Shown here: positions 1 through 6,061 of the stretch, piece after piece
Numbering within the stretch: the stretch's first letter is position 1
Layout of the letters: each line of letters opens with the position of its first letter
Assembly (NCBI RefSeq): GCF_025847205.1
Contig: NZ_JAOYTH010000035.1
Coordinates: 1-12,813, forward strand
Source of the DNA: Pararhizobium sp. YC-54
GTDB lineage: Bacteria; Pseudomonadota; Alphaproteobacteria; Rhizobiales; Rhizobiaceae
Reading direction: 5' to 3'
Length of the DNA stretch: 12,813 nucleotides
Position numbers and translations under genes: made by a program
The notes under the pieces: generated by a model
What the model was told of the DNA's origin: nothing
What the model saw: the letters and a program-made list of their open reading frames with translations, nothing else
Databases searched by the model: none

Positions 1-180
1 CAGGACGATTGGGCCGATGCCGGCGTCAAGAGCGTCAGGATCATCGGCGACGCCGCAGCACCCGCGCCGATCGCCTGGGCGACCTATGCCGGCCATCGCT
101 ATGCGCGCGAACTCGACACCCCGGATATCGGCGACGCCCTGCCGTTCCGCCGCGAAGTAACCGAACTCGAGCGGACGTAA
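1..180 (+). CDS. C-terminal end of a trimethylamine-dehydrogenase-family FMN/4Fe-4S oxidoreductase (5' truncated by window)
   Basis: Only the last 59 codons and a TAA stop are present; the frame is open from base 1. The peptide contains the block VRIIGDAAAPAPIAWATYAG followed by HRYAREL and ends PFRREVTELERT. From memory this matches the extreme C-terminus of trimethylamine dehydrogenase (IYLIGDAEAPRLIADATF, then GHRVAREI and PYKRE), which is the end of the dinucleotide-binding-like domain of the family. Related members demethylate dimethylamine, dimethylglycine or N-methylproline. The stop codon overlaps the AAGGAG ribosome site of the downstream ATPase gene (10-bp gap), so this enzyme very probably shares an mRNA with the importer and acts on what it brings in. 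The catalytic N-terminal barrel is outside the window, so the substrate cannot be judged. A second family member begins at 12424. Confidence 0.8.
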   Translation, partial: QDDWADAGVKSVRIIGDAAAPAPIAWATYAGHRYARELDTPDIGDALPFRREVTELERT

Positions 181-190
181 GGAGAACGGA

Positions 191-1264
191 ATGACCCAGC
201 CCAAGGCTATTGAAGTAAAATCGGTCTCGAAAAATTTCGGAACGTACCAGGCCCTGAAGTCGGTCAGCTTCAACATCGGCAGCAACGAGTTCTTCACCAT
301 GCTCGGTCCCTCGGGCTGCGGCAAGACCACGCTTCTGCGCATGCTGGCGGGTTTCGAAAGCCCCAGTAGCGGCTCGATCCTGCTGAACGGACGCGAGGTT
401 GTCGACATCCCTCCGCACAGGCGGCGCGTGAACACGGTCTTCCAAAGCTACGCGCTGTTTCCGCATATGACGCTGGAGCAGAACGTCGCCTACGGGCTCG
501 AAAACCTCGGCTGGGACGGGGCCCGCATCCGAGCCCGGGTGGGCGAGATGCTCGAACGCGTCCATATGACCGTGATGGCAAAGCGCAAGCCCGCGCAGCT
601 TTCCGGCGGCCAGCGCCAGCGCATCGCGCTCGCCCGCGCACTGGCGCCGGAGCCGGAGGTGTTGCTGCTGGACGAGCCGCTTTCCGCGCTGGACCTGAAG
701 CTGCGGCAGGCCATGCGGGACGAGTTGCGCACTCTGCAGCGCGATACCGGCATCACCTTCGTCTTCGTCACCCACGACCAGGAGGAGGCGCTTGACATGT
801 CGGACCGCATTGCGGTTCTTGGCGGCGGTGAGGTCCAGCAGATCGGCACGCCGACCCAGATCTATGAGGAGCCGGTCAACCGCTTCGTCGCCGATTTCGT
901 CGGCGAGACGAATTTCCTGGATGTCGAGGTTCTGGAAGTCGCAGCCGGCCAGGCGACCGTTCGCATGCCCTTCGGCGCGGTCTTCACCGCGCCCGCCACC
1001 GGCCATACGACCAAGGGCCGCGCAACACTTTCGATCCGGCCGGAAAAAATCAATCTAGGCGATCAGGCGCAAGGCATCGCTTTCGAGGGCCAGATCGTCA
1101 ACAAGAACTATATGGGCGGCTACACCCACTACACGTTGAACGTCAGGGGGACGGAGCTACGCGCGTCGCGCCGTAATGCCTCGCGCGAGGGAGATACGAT
1201 CGAGTCCGGCGCAACCGTACCGGTGGGCTTCGTCGCCGCTTCCGCACGGGTGCTTGCGGCATGA
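191..1264 (+). CDS. potA: ABC transporter ATP-binding protein, spermidine/putrescine (PotA) type
   Basis: This 357-residue protein is the cytoplasmic ATPase that drives import through the two permeases encoded next. All ATPase motifs are intact: Walker A GPSGCGKTT (39-47), Q-loop Gln85, signature LSGGQ (137-141), Walker B VLLLDEP (157-163), D-loop SALD (165-168) and switch His195. After the GETNFLDVEV junction the last roughly 80 residues form a TOBE-like regulatory domain containing SIRPEKI, usual for the PotA/FbpC/MalK group. The ATG is preceded by AAGGAG at 179-184 with a 6-nt spacer, which supports this start. The stop overlaps the next start (ATGA), so translation is coupled. The potA label refers to the family; the true substrate may be another amine or an opine-like compound, since this subfamily is broad. 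Confidence 0.92.
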   Translation: MTQPKAIEVKSVSKNFGTYQALKSVSFNIGSNEFFTMLGPSGCGKTTLLRMLAGFESPSSGSILLNGREVVDIPPHRRRVNTVFQSYALFPHMTLEQNVAYGLENLGWDGARIRARVGEMLERVHMTVMAKRKPAQLSGGQRQRIALARALAPEPEVLLLDEPLSALDLKLRQAMRDELRTLQRDTGITFVFVTHDQEEALDMSDRIAVLGGGEVQQIGTPTQIYEEPVNRFVADFVGETNFLDVEVLEVAAGQATVRMPFGAVFTAPATGHTTKGRATLSIRPEKINLGDQAQGIAFEGQIVNKNYMGGYTHYTLNVRGTELRASRRNASREGDTIESGATVPVGFVAASARVLAA

Positions 1265-2190
1265 CGATGGACACGCTGCACCTCCCCTTCGCGACGAAGC
1301 GCGCGTCCGGCGCCCGTTTCTGGCGCAACCTGTCCTTCTGGGGGCTTCTGCCGTCATGGCTGCTGATGGGGTTCGCGCTGATTCTCCCGATCGCGATCAT
1401 CGCCGCAGTGTCCGTCGCCACGCGCGGTGCCCATGGCGGGTTCACCTGGGACTTCAATCTCGCCGGCTATAGCCAGATCCTGTTCAACGAGGGCTGGACG
1501 GGTGAGCTGGAGTTCACACCCCAGTACCTGATGATCATCGCGCGGACCTTCCTGCTGGCGGGCGCGACGACGCTGATTTGCCTCCTCTTCGCGGTGCCGG
1601 TCGCCTACTTCATTTCGCGCCAGCCGCCGAGCCAAAAGGCAATCCTCGTCTATCTGGTGACTCTGCCGTTCTGGGTGTCCATGATCCTGCGCGTCTATGC
1701 CTGGATGATCATTCTCGGCAAGGAGGGCACGCTGCCGCGCTTGCTCGAGAATCTCGGTTTTCCCCCCGGCATGAGCTTCATGTTCAACGATGGCGCGACG
1801 CTGACGGCGATGGTCTACACCTACATGCCGCTGATGGTCCTGCCGGTCTTCGCCTCGATCGAGAAGTTGGACGGCACGCTGATCGAAGCCTCCCACGATC
1901 TCTACGGCGACCGCTGGGTGACGCTGCGCCGAGTGATCCTGCCGCTCACCGCGCCAGGCATCCTCGCCGGGGCCATCCTCGTCTTCGTTCCCTCGCTGGG
2001 AGCAGTGCTTGAACCGACGCTGATGGGCGGGGGCAAGCAAATGATGATGGGGTCGCTGATCCAGCTGCAGTTCGGCGGCGGACGCAACTGGCCGTTCGGC
2101 GCGGCCATCGCCATGACGCTGATGGCCGTTGTGCTGATCTTCCTGATCTTCACCGCCCTCCGCTCCGCCCGCAAGGAGACCGCAAAATGA
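1261..2190 (+). CDS. potB: ABC transporter permease, PotB type
   Basis: This 309-residue inner-membrane permease has about six hydrophobic segments, roughly 32-52, 92-118, 128-152, 180-200, 233-254 and 279-299. Between the fourth and fifth lies the EAA loop that docks on the ATPase: E209-A-S-H-D-L-Y-G216, then RRVILPLTAPG. The N-terminal cytoplasmic extension of about 25 residues and the longer periplasmic loop after the first helix are typical of the PotB half rather than PotC. It overlaps potA by 4 bp at its start and potC by 4 bp at its end. A second in-frame ATG lies two codons downstream (1267), so the first two residues are uncertain. It should form a heterodimeric channel with the 2187-2990 product. 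Specificity cannot be read from the sequence. Confidence 0.9.
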   Translation: MTMDTLHLPFATKRASGARFWRNLSFWGLLPSWLLMGFALILPIAIIAAVSVATRGAHGGFTWDFNLAGYSQILFNEGWTGELEFTPQYLMIIARTFLLAGATTLICLLFAVPVAYFISRQPPSQKAILVYLVTLPFWVSMILRVYAWMIILGKEGTLPRLLENLGFPPGMSFMFNDGATLTAMVYTYMPLMVLPVFASIEKLDGTLIEASHDLYGDRWVTLRRVILPLTAPGILAGAILVFVPSLGAVLEPTLMGGGKQMMMGSLIQLQFGGGRNWPFGAAIAMTLMAVVLIFLIFTALRSARKETAK

Positions 2191-2990
2191 GCACGGGACA
2201 CGACGTCAAGCGTTATCCTGGCCTCGGCCCCCTCACGGGTCTGTTCTTCCTCTACCTTTACGCGCCGCTCGCGGTGGTGGTGATCTATTCCTTCAACGCC
2301 AACAGGATCGCCGGCGTCTGGACGCATTTTTCGCTGCAGTGGTATTCCTCGGCGTTGAACAATGCGGCGTTGATGAACGCGCTCAAGACCTCGCTGACCG
2401 TGGCTGTCGTGGCGACGGTGGTCTCGACACTGATCGCGCTAGCGGCCGCGCTTGCGATCATCCGCGGCAAGGACGTCCGCTTTCGAAAACTGTCGGAAAC
2501 GGTGGTCAATCTGCCGCTGCTGCTGCCGGAAATCGTGCTGGCGGTGGCGACGCTGATCCTGTTTTCGCTGATCGGCATCCAGAACGGCATGGCGAAGCTG
2601 ATCATCGCGCATTCAGCCTTCTGCACACCCTTCGCCTTCCTGCCGATCCGCGCGCGGCTGCAGGGCATGTCGCTCGATCTCGAAGAGGCAAGCGCCGATC
2701 TCTACGCTTCCCGCTGGACGACGTTCCGGCGCGTGACGCTGCCATTGATCTTTCCGGGCGTGTTCTCCGGCGCGATGCTCGCCTTCCTGATCTCGATGGA
2801 TGACTTCATCACCTCGAACATGCTCTCGACCGGCGGCACCACGACACTGCCAGTCTACATCTTCTCACTCATCCGCAGCGGAACCTCGCCGGAACTGAAC
2901 GCGATCGCCACGCTGCTGATCCTTGCCTCGCTGATCCTCGCGACAGCCGCCCTCCTGGTCGCGGCGCGAGGCACCCGTGACAATGCCTGA
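2187..2990 (+). CDS. potC: ABC transporter permease, PotC type
   Basis: This 267-residue inner-membrane protein is the second permease half. Hydrophobic segments lie near 15-35, 67-92, 107-130, 136-156, 190-210 and 236-259. The EAA loop runs from E167-A-S through RRVTLPLIFPG; the usual Gly of the loop is Ala174 here. The stretch SMDDFITSNMLSTGGTTTLP (203-222) is highly characteristic of PotC-like permeases. The start ATG overlaps the potB stop by 4 bp (ATGA), so the two subunits are translationally coupled, as expected for a heterodimer made in equal amounts. A 26-bp gap separates it from the binding-protein gene. Family assignment is firm; the transported amine is not known. Confidence 0.9.
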   Translation: MSTGHDVKRYPGLGPLTGLFFLYLYAPLAVVVIYSFNANRIAGVWTHFSLQWYSSALNNAALMNALKTSLTVAVVATVVSTLIALAAALAIIRGKDVRFRKLSETVVNLPLLLPEIVLAVATLILFSLIGIQNGMAKLIIAHSAFCTPFAFLPIRARLQGMSLDLEEASADLYASRWTTFRRVTLPLIFPGVFSGAMLAFLISMDDFITSNMLSTGGTTTLPVYIFSLIRSGTSPELNAIATLLILASLILATAALLVAARGTRDNA

Positions 2991-3016
2991 GCCAAAACAA
3001 CGAAGAGGAACAGCAC

Positions 3017-4033
3017 ATGAAGAAATACTTGACCGCCACCGCCCTTGCGGTTTGCTTCGCGAGCGCCGCACAGGCCGAGGGACAGCTCAATCTGTATGCG
3101 TGGTCCGAGTCGATCTCGCCGACCCTGATCGAGAAATTCTCGAAGGCAAATGACGTCAAGGTCAATGTCGACGGGTATACCTCGAACGAGGACCTGTTGA
3201 CCAAGTTGCAGGCCGGCTCCTCTGGCTACGATATCGCGATCCCTTCGCAGCACTTCTTGCGCGTCATGATCGACGAGGGGCTCCTCGAAAACTACGGCGC
3301 GAACAAGCTGAAGGCTTACGAGAACATCGACGCGCGCTGGCGTAACCAATGGTGGGACGAAAGTCAGGAATATTCGATTCCGATCGCCTACGGCACCGCC
3401 GGCTTCGTCGTGAACACCGAGCGGTACAAGGGGCCGACCGACAGCTTCAAGCATTTCTTCGAGCCCGGAAGCGAGCTCAGCGGCAAGATCGCGATGCTGT
3501 CCTACCCCGACGAGGTGATCGGCGCAGCGCAGCTCTATCTCGGCGTACCCTTCTGCTCCGAGGACCAGGCGGAGATGAAGAAGGTGCTGGATCTCCTGAT
3601 GGCGCAAAAGCCGGCGGTCGCAGCCTATTCGTCGGACAACATCGCCAGCCGTCTCGCCTCGGGCGAGGTTTCGGCGCATTTCTGGTGGGACGGTGAGGAA
3701 CTCAAGGCCCGCACCGGTGGTTCGCCCTTCGCGCTCGCGATGACGAAGGAAGGCCTGGTCGGCTGGCTCGACAGCATGGTGATTCCGAAGGGCGCGCCGA
3801 ACAGCGACAATGCGATCAAGTTCATCGAGTTCATGTCCGAGCCGGAGAATGCCACCGAACAGATGAATTTCTATGCCCATTCCTCGCCGATGAAGCTGGT
3901 GGCGGAAAAGGTCGTCTACACGAAGGAAAAAGCCCCGGAACTCTATCCGGAAGTCCCGGTCGCCTTCTCCCGCACCTGCTCGCCCGCCGCACAGGATCTG
4001 GTGAACCGCGTCTGGACGCAACTGCTGCAGTAA
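3017..4033 (+). CDS. potD: Periplasmic amine-binding protein, PotD/PotF type
   Basis: This 338-residue protein is the exported receptor of the importer. It begins with a classical signal peptide (MKK, hydrophobic core, probable cleavage after ASAAQA at Ala20). There is no lipobox, so it should be soluble in the periplasm. The fold is recognisable from LYAWSESISP, YDIAIPSQ, YSIPIAYG, YSSDNIASR and GWLDSMVIP. By hand alignment to E. coli PotD, several ligand residues are kept: Trp29 (PotD Trp34), Glu166 (Glu171), Trp224 (Trp229), Trp250 (Trp255) and Asp252 (Asp257). Others are not: Ser32 replaces Tyr37, a His replaces Tyr85, Tyr163 falls near Asp168, and Ser replaces Tyr293. The ligand is therefore probably an amine other than spermidine or putrescine. 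An AGAGGA ribosome site lies upstream of the ATG. The symbol reflects family only. Confidence 0.85.
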   Translation: MKKYLTATALAVCFASAAQAEGQLNLYAWSESISPTLIEKFSKANDVKVNVDGYTSNEDLLTKLQAGSSGYDIAIPSQHFLRVMIDEGLLENYGANKLKAYENIDARWRNQWWDESQEYSIPIAYGTAGFVVNTERYKGPTDSFKHFFEPGSELSGKIAMLSYPDEVIGAAQLYLGVPFCSEDQAEMKKVLDLLMAQKPAVAAYSSDNIASRLASGEVSAHFWWDGEELKARTGGSPFALAMTKEGLVGWLDSMVIPKGAPNSDNAIKFIEFMSEPENATEQMNFYAHSSPMKLVAEKVVYTKEKAPELYPEVPVAFSRTCSPAAQDLVNRVWTQLLQ

Positions 4034-4042
4034 CGCCGCCGC

Positions 4043-4068
4043 GCGCGGGGGCAACCGGGCCCCCGCGC
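4043..4068 (+). terminator. GC-rich hairpin between binding-protein gene and amidohydrolase
   Basis: The left arm GCGCGGGGGC (4043-4052) and right arm GCCCCCGCGC (4059-4068) are perfectly complementary over 10 bp around a 6-nt loop (AACCGG). Only a short TTT follows, so it is a weak intrinsic terminator at best. It lies 9 bp after the binding-protein stop and 21 bp before the hydrolase start. A likely role is to protect the 3' end of the transporter mRNA, or to reduce readthrough so that less hydrolase than binding protein is made. The structure is seen directly; the role is inferred. Confidence 0.5.
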
Positions 4069-4089
4069 TTTCACGGAACAGAGTGAGCC

Positions 4090-5733
4090 ATGACTGCTGA
4101 TCTCATCATCGTCAATGCGCGCGCGCGCGCCATCTTCGCGCCCGCGGGAACGACCGCCATTGCCGTCGTCAAAGGAAAGATTCTTGCGCTGGGGTCGGAC
4201 GACGCGATCCGCGCCCATGCCGGACCTGATACCCGCGTCATCGACGCGGGCGGGTGCGAGATGATGCCGGGCTTCGTCGAAAGCCACCTGCATCTGTTCA
4301 TGGGCGGAGCAACGCTTGGCATGCTGAACCTTGGTTCCTCGTTCGGGTTCGACGCGACCCGTGCCGCGTTTCTGGATTTCGCTGCCGCCAATCCGGGCGA
4401 CGACATCCTCTTCGGTTATGCCGTCAACTACATCATCTTTGGCGAAGACCGCCGGCCTGATCGCCATCTGCTGGACTCGATCATCGCCGATCGGCCGGTC
4501 TGCCTGCTCGCAACCGACCTGCATTGCGCCTGGGCCAACACCCGCGCACTGGAGCTTTCGGGCATCTTGCATGGCGCGGATGTCGGCCACGGCTCCGAAG
4601 TGGTCATGGGCGACGACGGTCTCGCCACCGGTGAACTGCGCGAATTCGCGGCCATGAATCGCGTCAAAATGCTCTCCCGGCTTAAAGGCCGCGACAGCAT
4701 GGACTACGAGGGCGGCGAAGTCTCGGACGAGGATCGCGCCCATGACAAGGCGCTGATCCGCCAGGCAGGCGAGTATTGCGCCCGGCATGGCATCACCACC
4801 GCCGTCAACATGGATGGCAACGCCTATCAGGCCGGGTTGATGCGCGATCTGGCACTTGGCCAGCAGATGCCTGTCCGCGTGAGTCTGCCGTTGCGCCTCG
4901 AACAGCGGCACGCCGCCGACGGGATCGCGCTCATTGACGGCTTCGGTCCGGACGTGCCGGGCTGGCTGCACTTTGGCCGCATCAAGCTGTTCATGGACGG
5001 TGTATACGATACCTGGACGGCCCTGACCGTCACCGATTACCCCGACCGGCCCGGCTTCCGGTCCGAGCCGCTGATCGCCCCCGAGACCTTCAATGCGATC
5101 TGCATCGAGGCCGATCGCCGCGGCCTTCAGATCGCGACCCACGCCGTCGGCGATGGCGCCGTGCGCGCAACGATCGACGGCTATGAGGCCGCCCGCAAGG
5201 CCAACGGCTCGCGCGACGCCCGCCACCGGATCGAGCATATAGACACGATCACACCGGAGGATCTCGACCGGCTCTCGCCCCTCGGCATCGTCGCCTCGAT
5301 GCAACCGGTGCATCCGCCGGGCTCCGCCGGCCTGCCGCTCGAACCCACGATCACGATCATGGGCCGGGAACGTTGGCCGACCGCCTTCCCGTGGCGGATG
5401 ATCCGCGACCGCAAAGTGCCGCTCGCTTTTGGGACAGACTGGCCGGTTTCGCCGATCTCGCCACTCTATGCGATCCACTGCGCCCTGACGCGCGAACCCT
5501 GGGCCACCGACAAGCCGGATCAAAGGCTCAGCCTTGACGAATGCCTGCTCGCATACACCGCCGGCGGCGCCTACGCCGACTTCGCCGAAGGAAGTCGTGG
5601 ACGGCTAGATCCGGGCTTCGAGGCCGATCTGGTACTGATCGAGGGCGCCCTTGAAGATCTTGCCGAGACCGAAAACGCCGCTCGGGTCGCGTTGACAGTC
5701 TGCGGAGGGAAAATCACTCACGAGGAGTTGTGA
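4090..5733 (+). CDS. Amidohydrolase family protein (Amidohydro_3 / YtcJ-like metal-dependent hydrolase)
   Basis: This 547-residue cytoplasmic protein has an N-terminal beta-sandwich segment (about 1-60) leading into the metal-binding barrel. Metal-site signatures are visible in order: GFVESHLH with His66 and His68; the block KLFMDGVYDTWTA starting at Lys299; His351 in ATHAVGDGA; His383 in HRIEH; and Asp450 in FGTDWPVSPISPLYAI. These define the Amidohydro_3 group of the amidohydrolase superfamily. Members include YtcJ-like proteins and N-substituted formamide deformylase; most have no known substrate. It follows the binding-protein gene by 56 bp and probably ends that transcription unit. In an amine locus, cleaving an N-acyl, N-formyl or cyclic amide bond of the imported compound is a sensible guess and no more. 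Just after the start, a (GC)7 tract encodes alternating Ala-Arg. Confidence 0.85.
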   Translation: MTADLIIVNARARAIFAPAGTTAIAVVKGKILALGSDDAIRAHAGPDTRVIDAGGCEMMPGFVESHLHLFMGGATLGMLNLGSSFGFDATRAAFLDFAAANPGDDILFGYAVNYIIFGEDRRPDRHLLDSIIADRPVCLLATDLHCAWANTRALELSGILHGADVGHGSEVVMGDDGLATGELREFAAMNRVKMLSRLKGRDSMDYEGGEVSDEDRAHDKALIRQAGEYCARHGITTAVNMDGNAYQAGLMRDLALGQQMPVRVSLPLRLEQRHAADGIALIDGFGPDVPGWLHFGRIKLFMDGVYDTWTALTVTDYPDRPGFRSEPLIAPETFNAICIEADRRGLQIATHAVGDGAVRATIDGYEAARKANGSRDARHRIEHIDTITPEDLDRLSPLGIVASMQPVHPPGSAGLPLEPTITIMGRERWPTAFPWRMIRDRKVPLAFGTDWPVSPISPLYAIHCALTREPWATDKPDQRLSLDECLLAYTAGGAYADFAEGSRGRLDPGFEADLVLIEGALEDLAETENAARVALTVCGGKITHEEL

Positions 5734-5885
5734 TGCAACTTCGGCCACCTGACACAACGCTCGATGCTGATGCCGGGTCGCCGAAAGTGCCTTTGCCGCA
5801 ACGACGATGGTTCCACCGCGCGCTCGTCGGTAAAGCCTCCCGGCTTTTAAAGCGCGCAGCGGTTTGGCAACAACGACATGCGTAA
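5733..5885 (+). CDS. Possible small ORF coupled to the amidohydrolase stop (50 aa, doubtful)
   Basis: An ATG overlaps the hydrolase TGA (TGATG), and GAGGAG lies a few bases upstream, so translational re-initiation is possible. The frame runs 50 codons to TAA. The product starts MQLRPPDTTLDADAG and its second half is rich in Arg and Lys with scattered hydrophobic residues (RRWFHRALVGKASRLLKR). I recognise no family. Against it, a terminator-like hairpin sits inside the frame at 5832-5848, and the frame could be open by chance in GC-rich DNA. Confidence 0.15.
   Translation: MQLRPPDTTLDADAGSPKVPLPQRRWFHRALVGKASRLLKRAAVWQQRHA
5832..5848 (+). terminator. Terminator-like hairpin after the transporter/amidohydrolase operon
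   Basis: AAAGCC (5832-5837) pairs perfectly with GGCTTT (5842-5847) around the loop TCCC, and the 3' arm ends in a run of four T (5845-5848). This is the best candidate for the end of the first operon, about 100 bp past the hydrolase stop. The stem is only 6 bp, so efficiency is uncertain. Confidence 0.4.
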
Positions 5886-5894
5886 AATCAAAGA

Positions 5895-5940
5895 CCTAGA
5901 GCGCTGGAAGCGAATCTGAAAGATCGCGACGCGCTTTAGG
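5895..5940. repeat. Nested palindromic intergenic repeat (rhizobial dispersed type, suspected)
   Basis: Outer arms CCTAGAGCGC (5895-5904) and GCGCTTTAGG (5931-5940) pair over 10 bp with one G-T pair. Inside, GCGAATCT (5910-5917) pairs with AGATCGC (5921-5927) with one bulge around the loop GAA. The wording AATCTGAAAGATCGCGACGC resembles small palindromes I recall from intergenic regions of many Rhizobium and Mesorhizobium genomes. Only one copy is in this window, so its repeat status rests on memory. It may also act as an mRNA-end structure. Confidence 0.45.
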
Positions 5941-5950
5941 GACAGACTAA
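5936..5950. promoter_or_regulatory. Candidate LysR-type operator TTAG-N7-CTAA upstream of the monooxygenase operon
   Basis: The 15-mer TTAGGGACAGACTAA is a dyad with arms TTAG and CTAA and fits the LysR T-N11-A rule at positions 2 and 14. It lies 112 bp before the monooxygenase start. On the opposite strand it reads TTAGTCTGTCCCTAA, close to TTAGGTCTGTCCTAA at 12278-12292. Its left end overlaps the palindromic repeat, so part of the match may come from that element. Confidence 0.3.
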
Positions 5951-5952
5951 CC

Positions 5953-5987
5953 ACTGCCACGGGAAATCGTAATTTTCGTGCTCCAGT
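5953..5987. promoter_or_regulatory. Imperfect dyad upstream of the monooxygenase gene
   Basis: CACG (5958-5961) and CGTG (5977-5980) flank an AT-rich centre with further partial pairing (GGAA opposite TTTT), and ACTG/CAGT lie just outside. It sits 75 bp or more before the start codon, where an operator would be expected. No regulator can be assigned, and chance symmetry is possible. Confidence 0.2.
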
Positions 5988-6061
5988 CCCTTCGATAAAC
6001 CAATAGTCACATCTCGTCGCATCACGCGGAAACTCTCGGACAGCCAGAACAGGAGGCAGAA

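Larger units (their letters stand above)
5734..6061. other. Intergenic region separating the two plus-strand operons
   Basis: This 328-bp stretch has no convincing gene. In order it holds a possible small coupled ORF (5733-5885), a terminator-like hairpin (5832-5848), a nested palindromic repeat (5895-5940), a TTAG-N7-CTAA dyad (5936-5950), a second imperfect dyad (5953-5987) and a strong AGGAGG ribosome site (6051-6056) for the monooxygenase. No clear -35/-10 pair could be picked by eye, but the promoter of the second operon should lie between about 5940 and 6040. Confidence 0.6.

Noticed and set aside
41..1006. Minus-strand open frame (321 codons) opposite the ATPase gene
   Set aside because: It is antisense to an ATPase with all motifs intact; its composition is that of a codon-bias shadow.
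2855..4054. Minus-strand open frame (399 codons) opposite the permease end and binding-protein gene
   Set aside because: The plus strand encodes a signal peptide and PotD-like blocks with proper ribosome sites; the antisense product is low-complexity Arg/Leu/Val-rich sequence without family features.
3943..5523. Long minus-strand open frame (526 codons) opposite the amidohydrolase
   Set aside because: It mirrors the third-position GC bias of the plus-strand gene. Its protein has no recognisable motif, whereas the plus-strand product has a full set of metal-site motifs.
5694..5720. TTGACA near the end of the amidohydrolase gene as a promoter
   Set aside because: No acceptable -10 box lies 16-18 bp downstream, and the terminator-like hairpin at 5832 would follow any such transcript.
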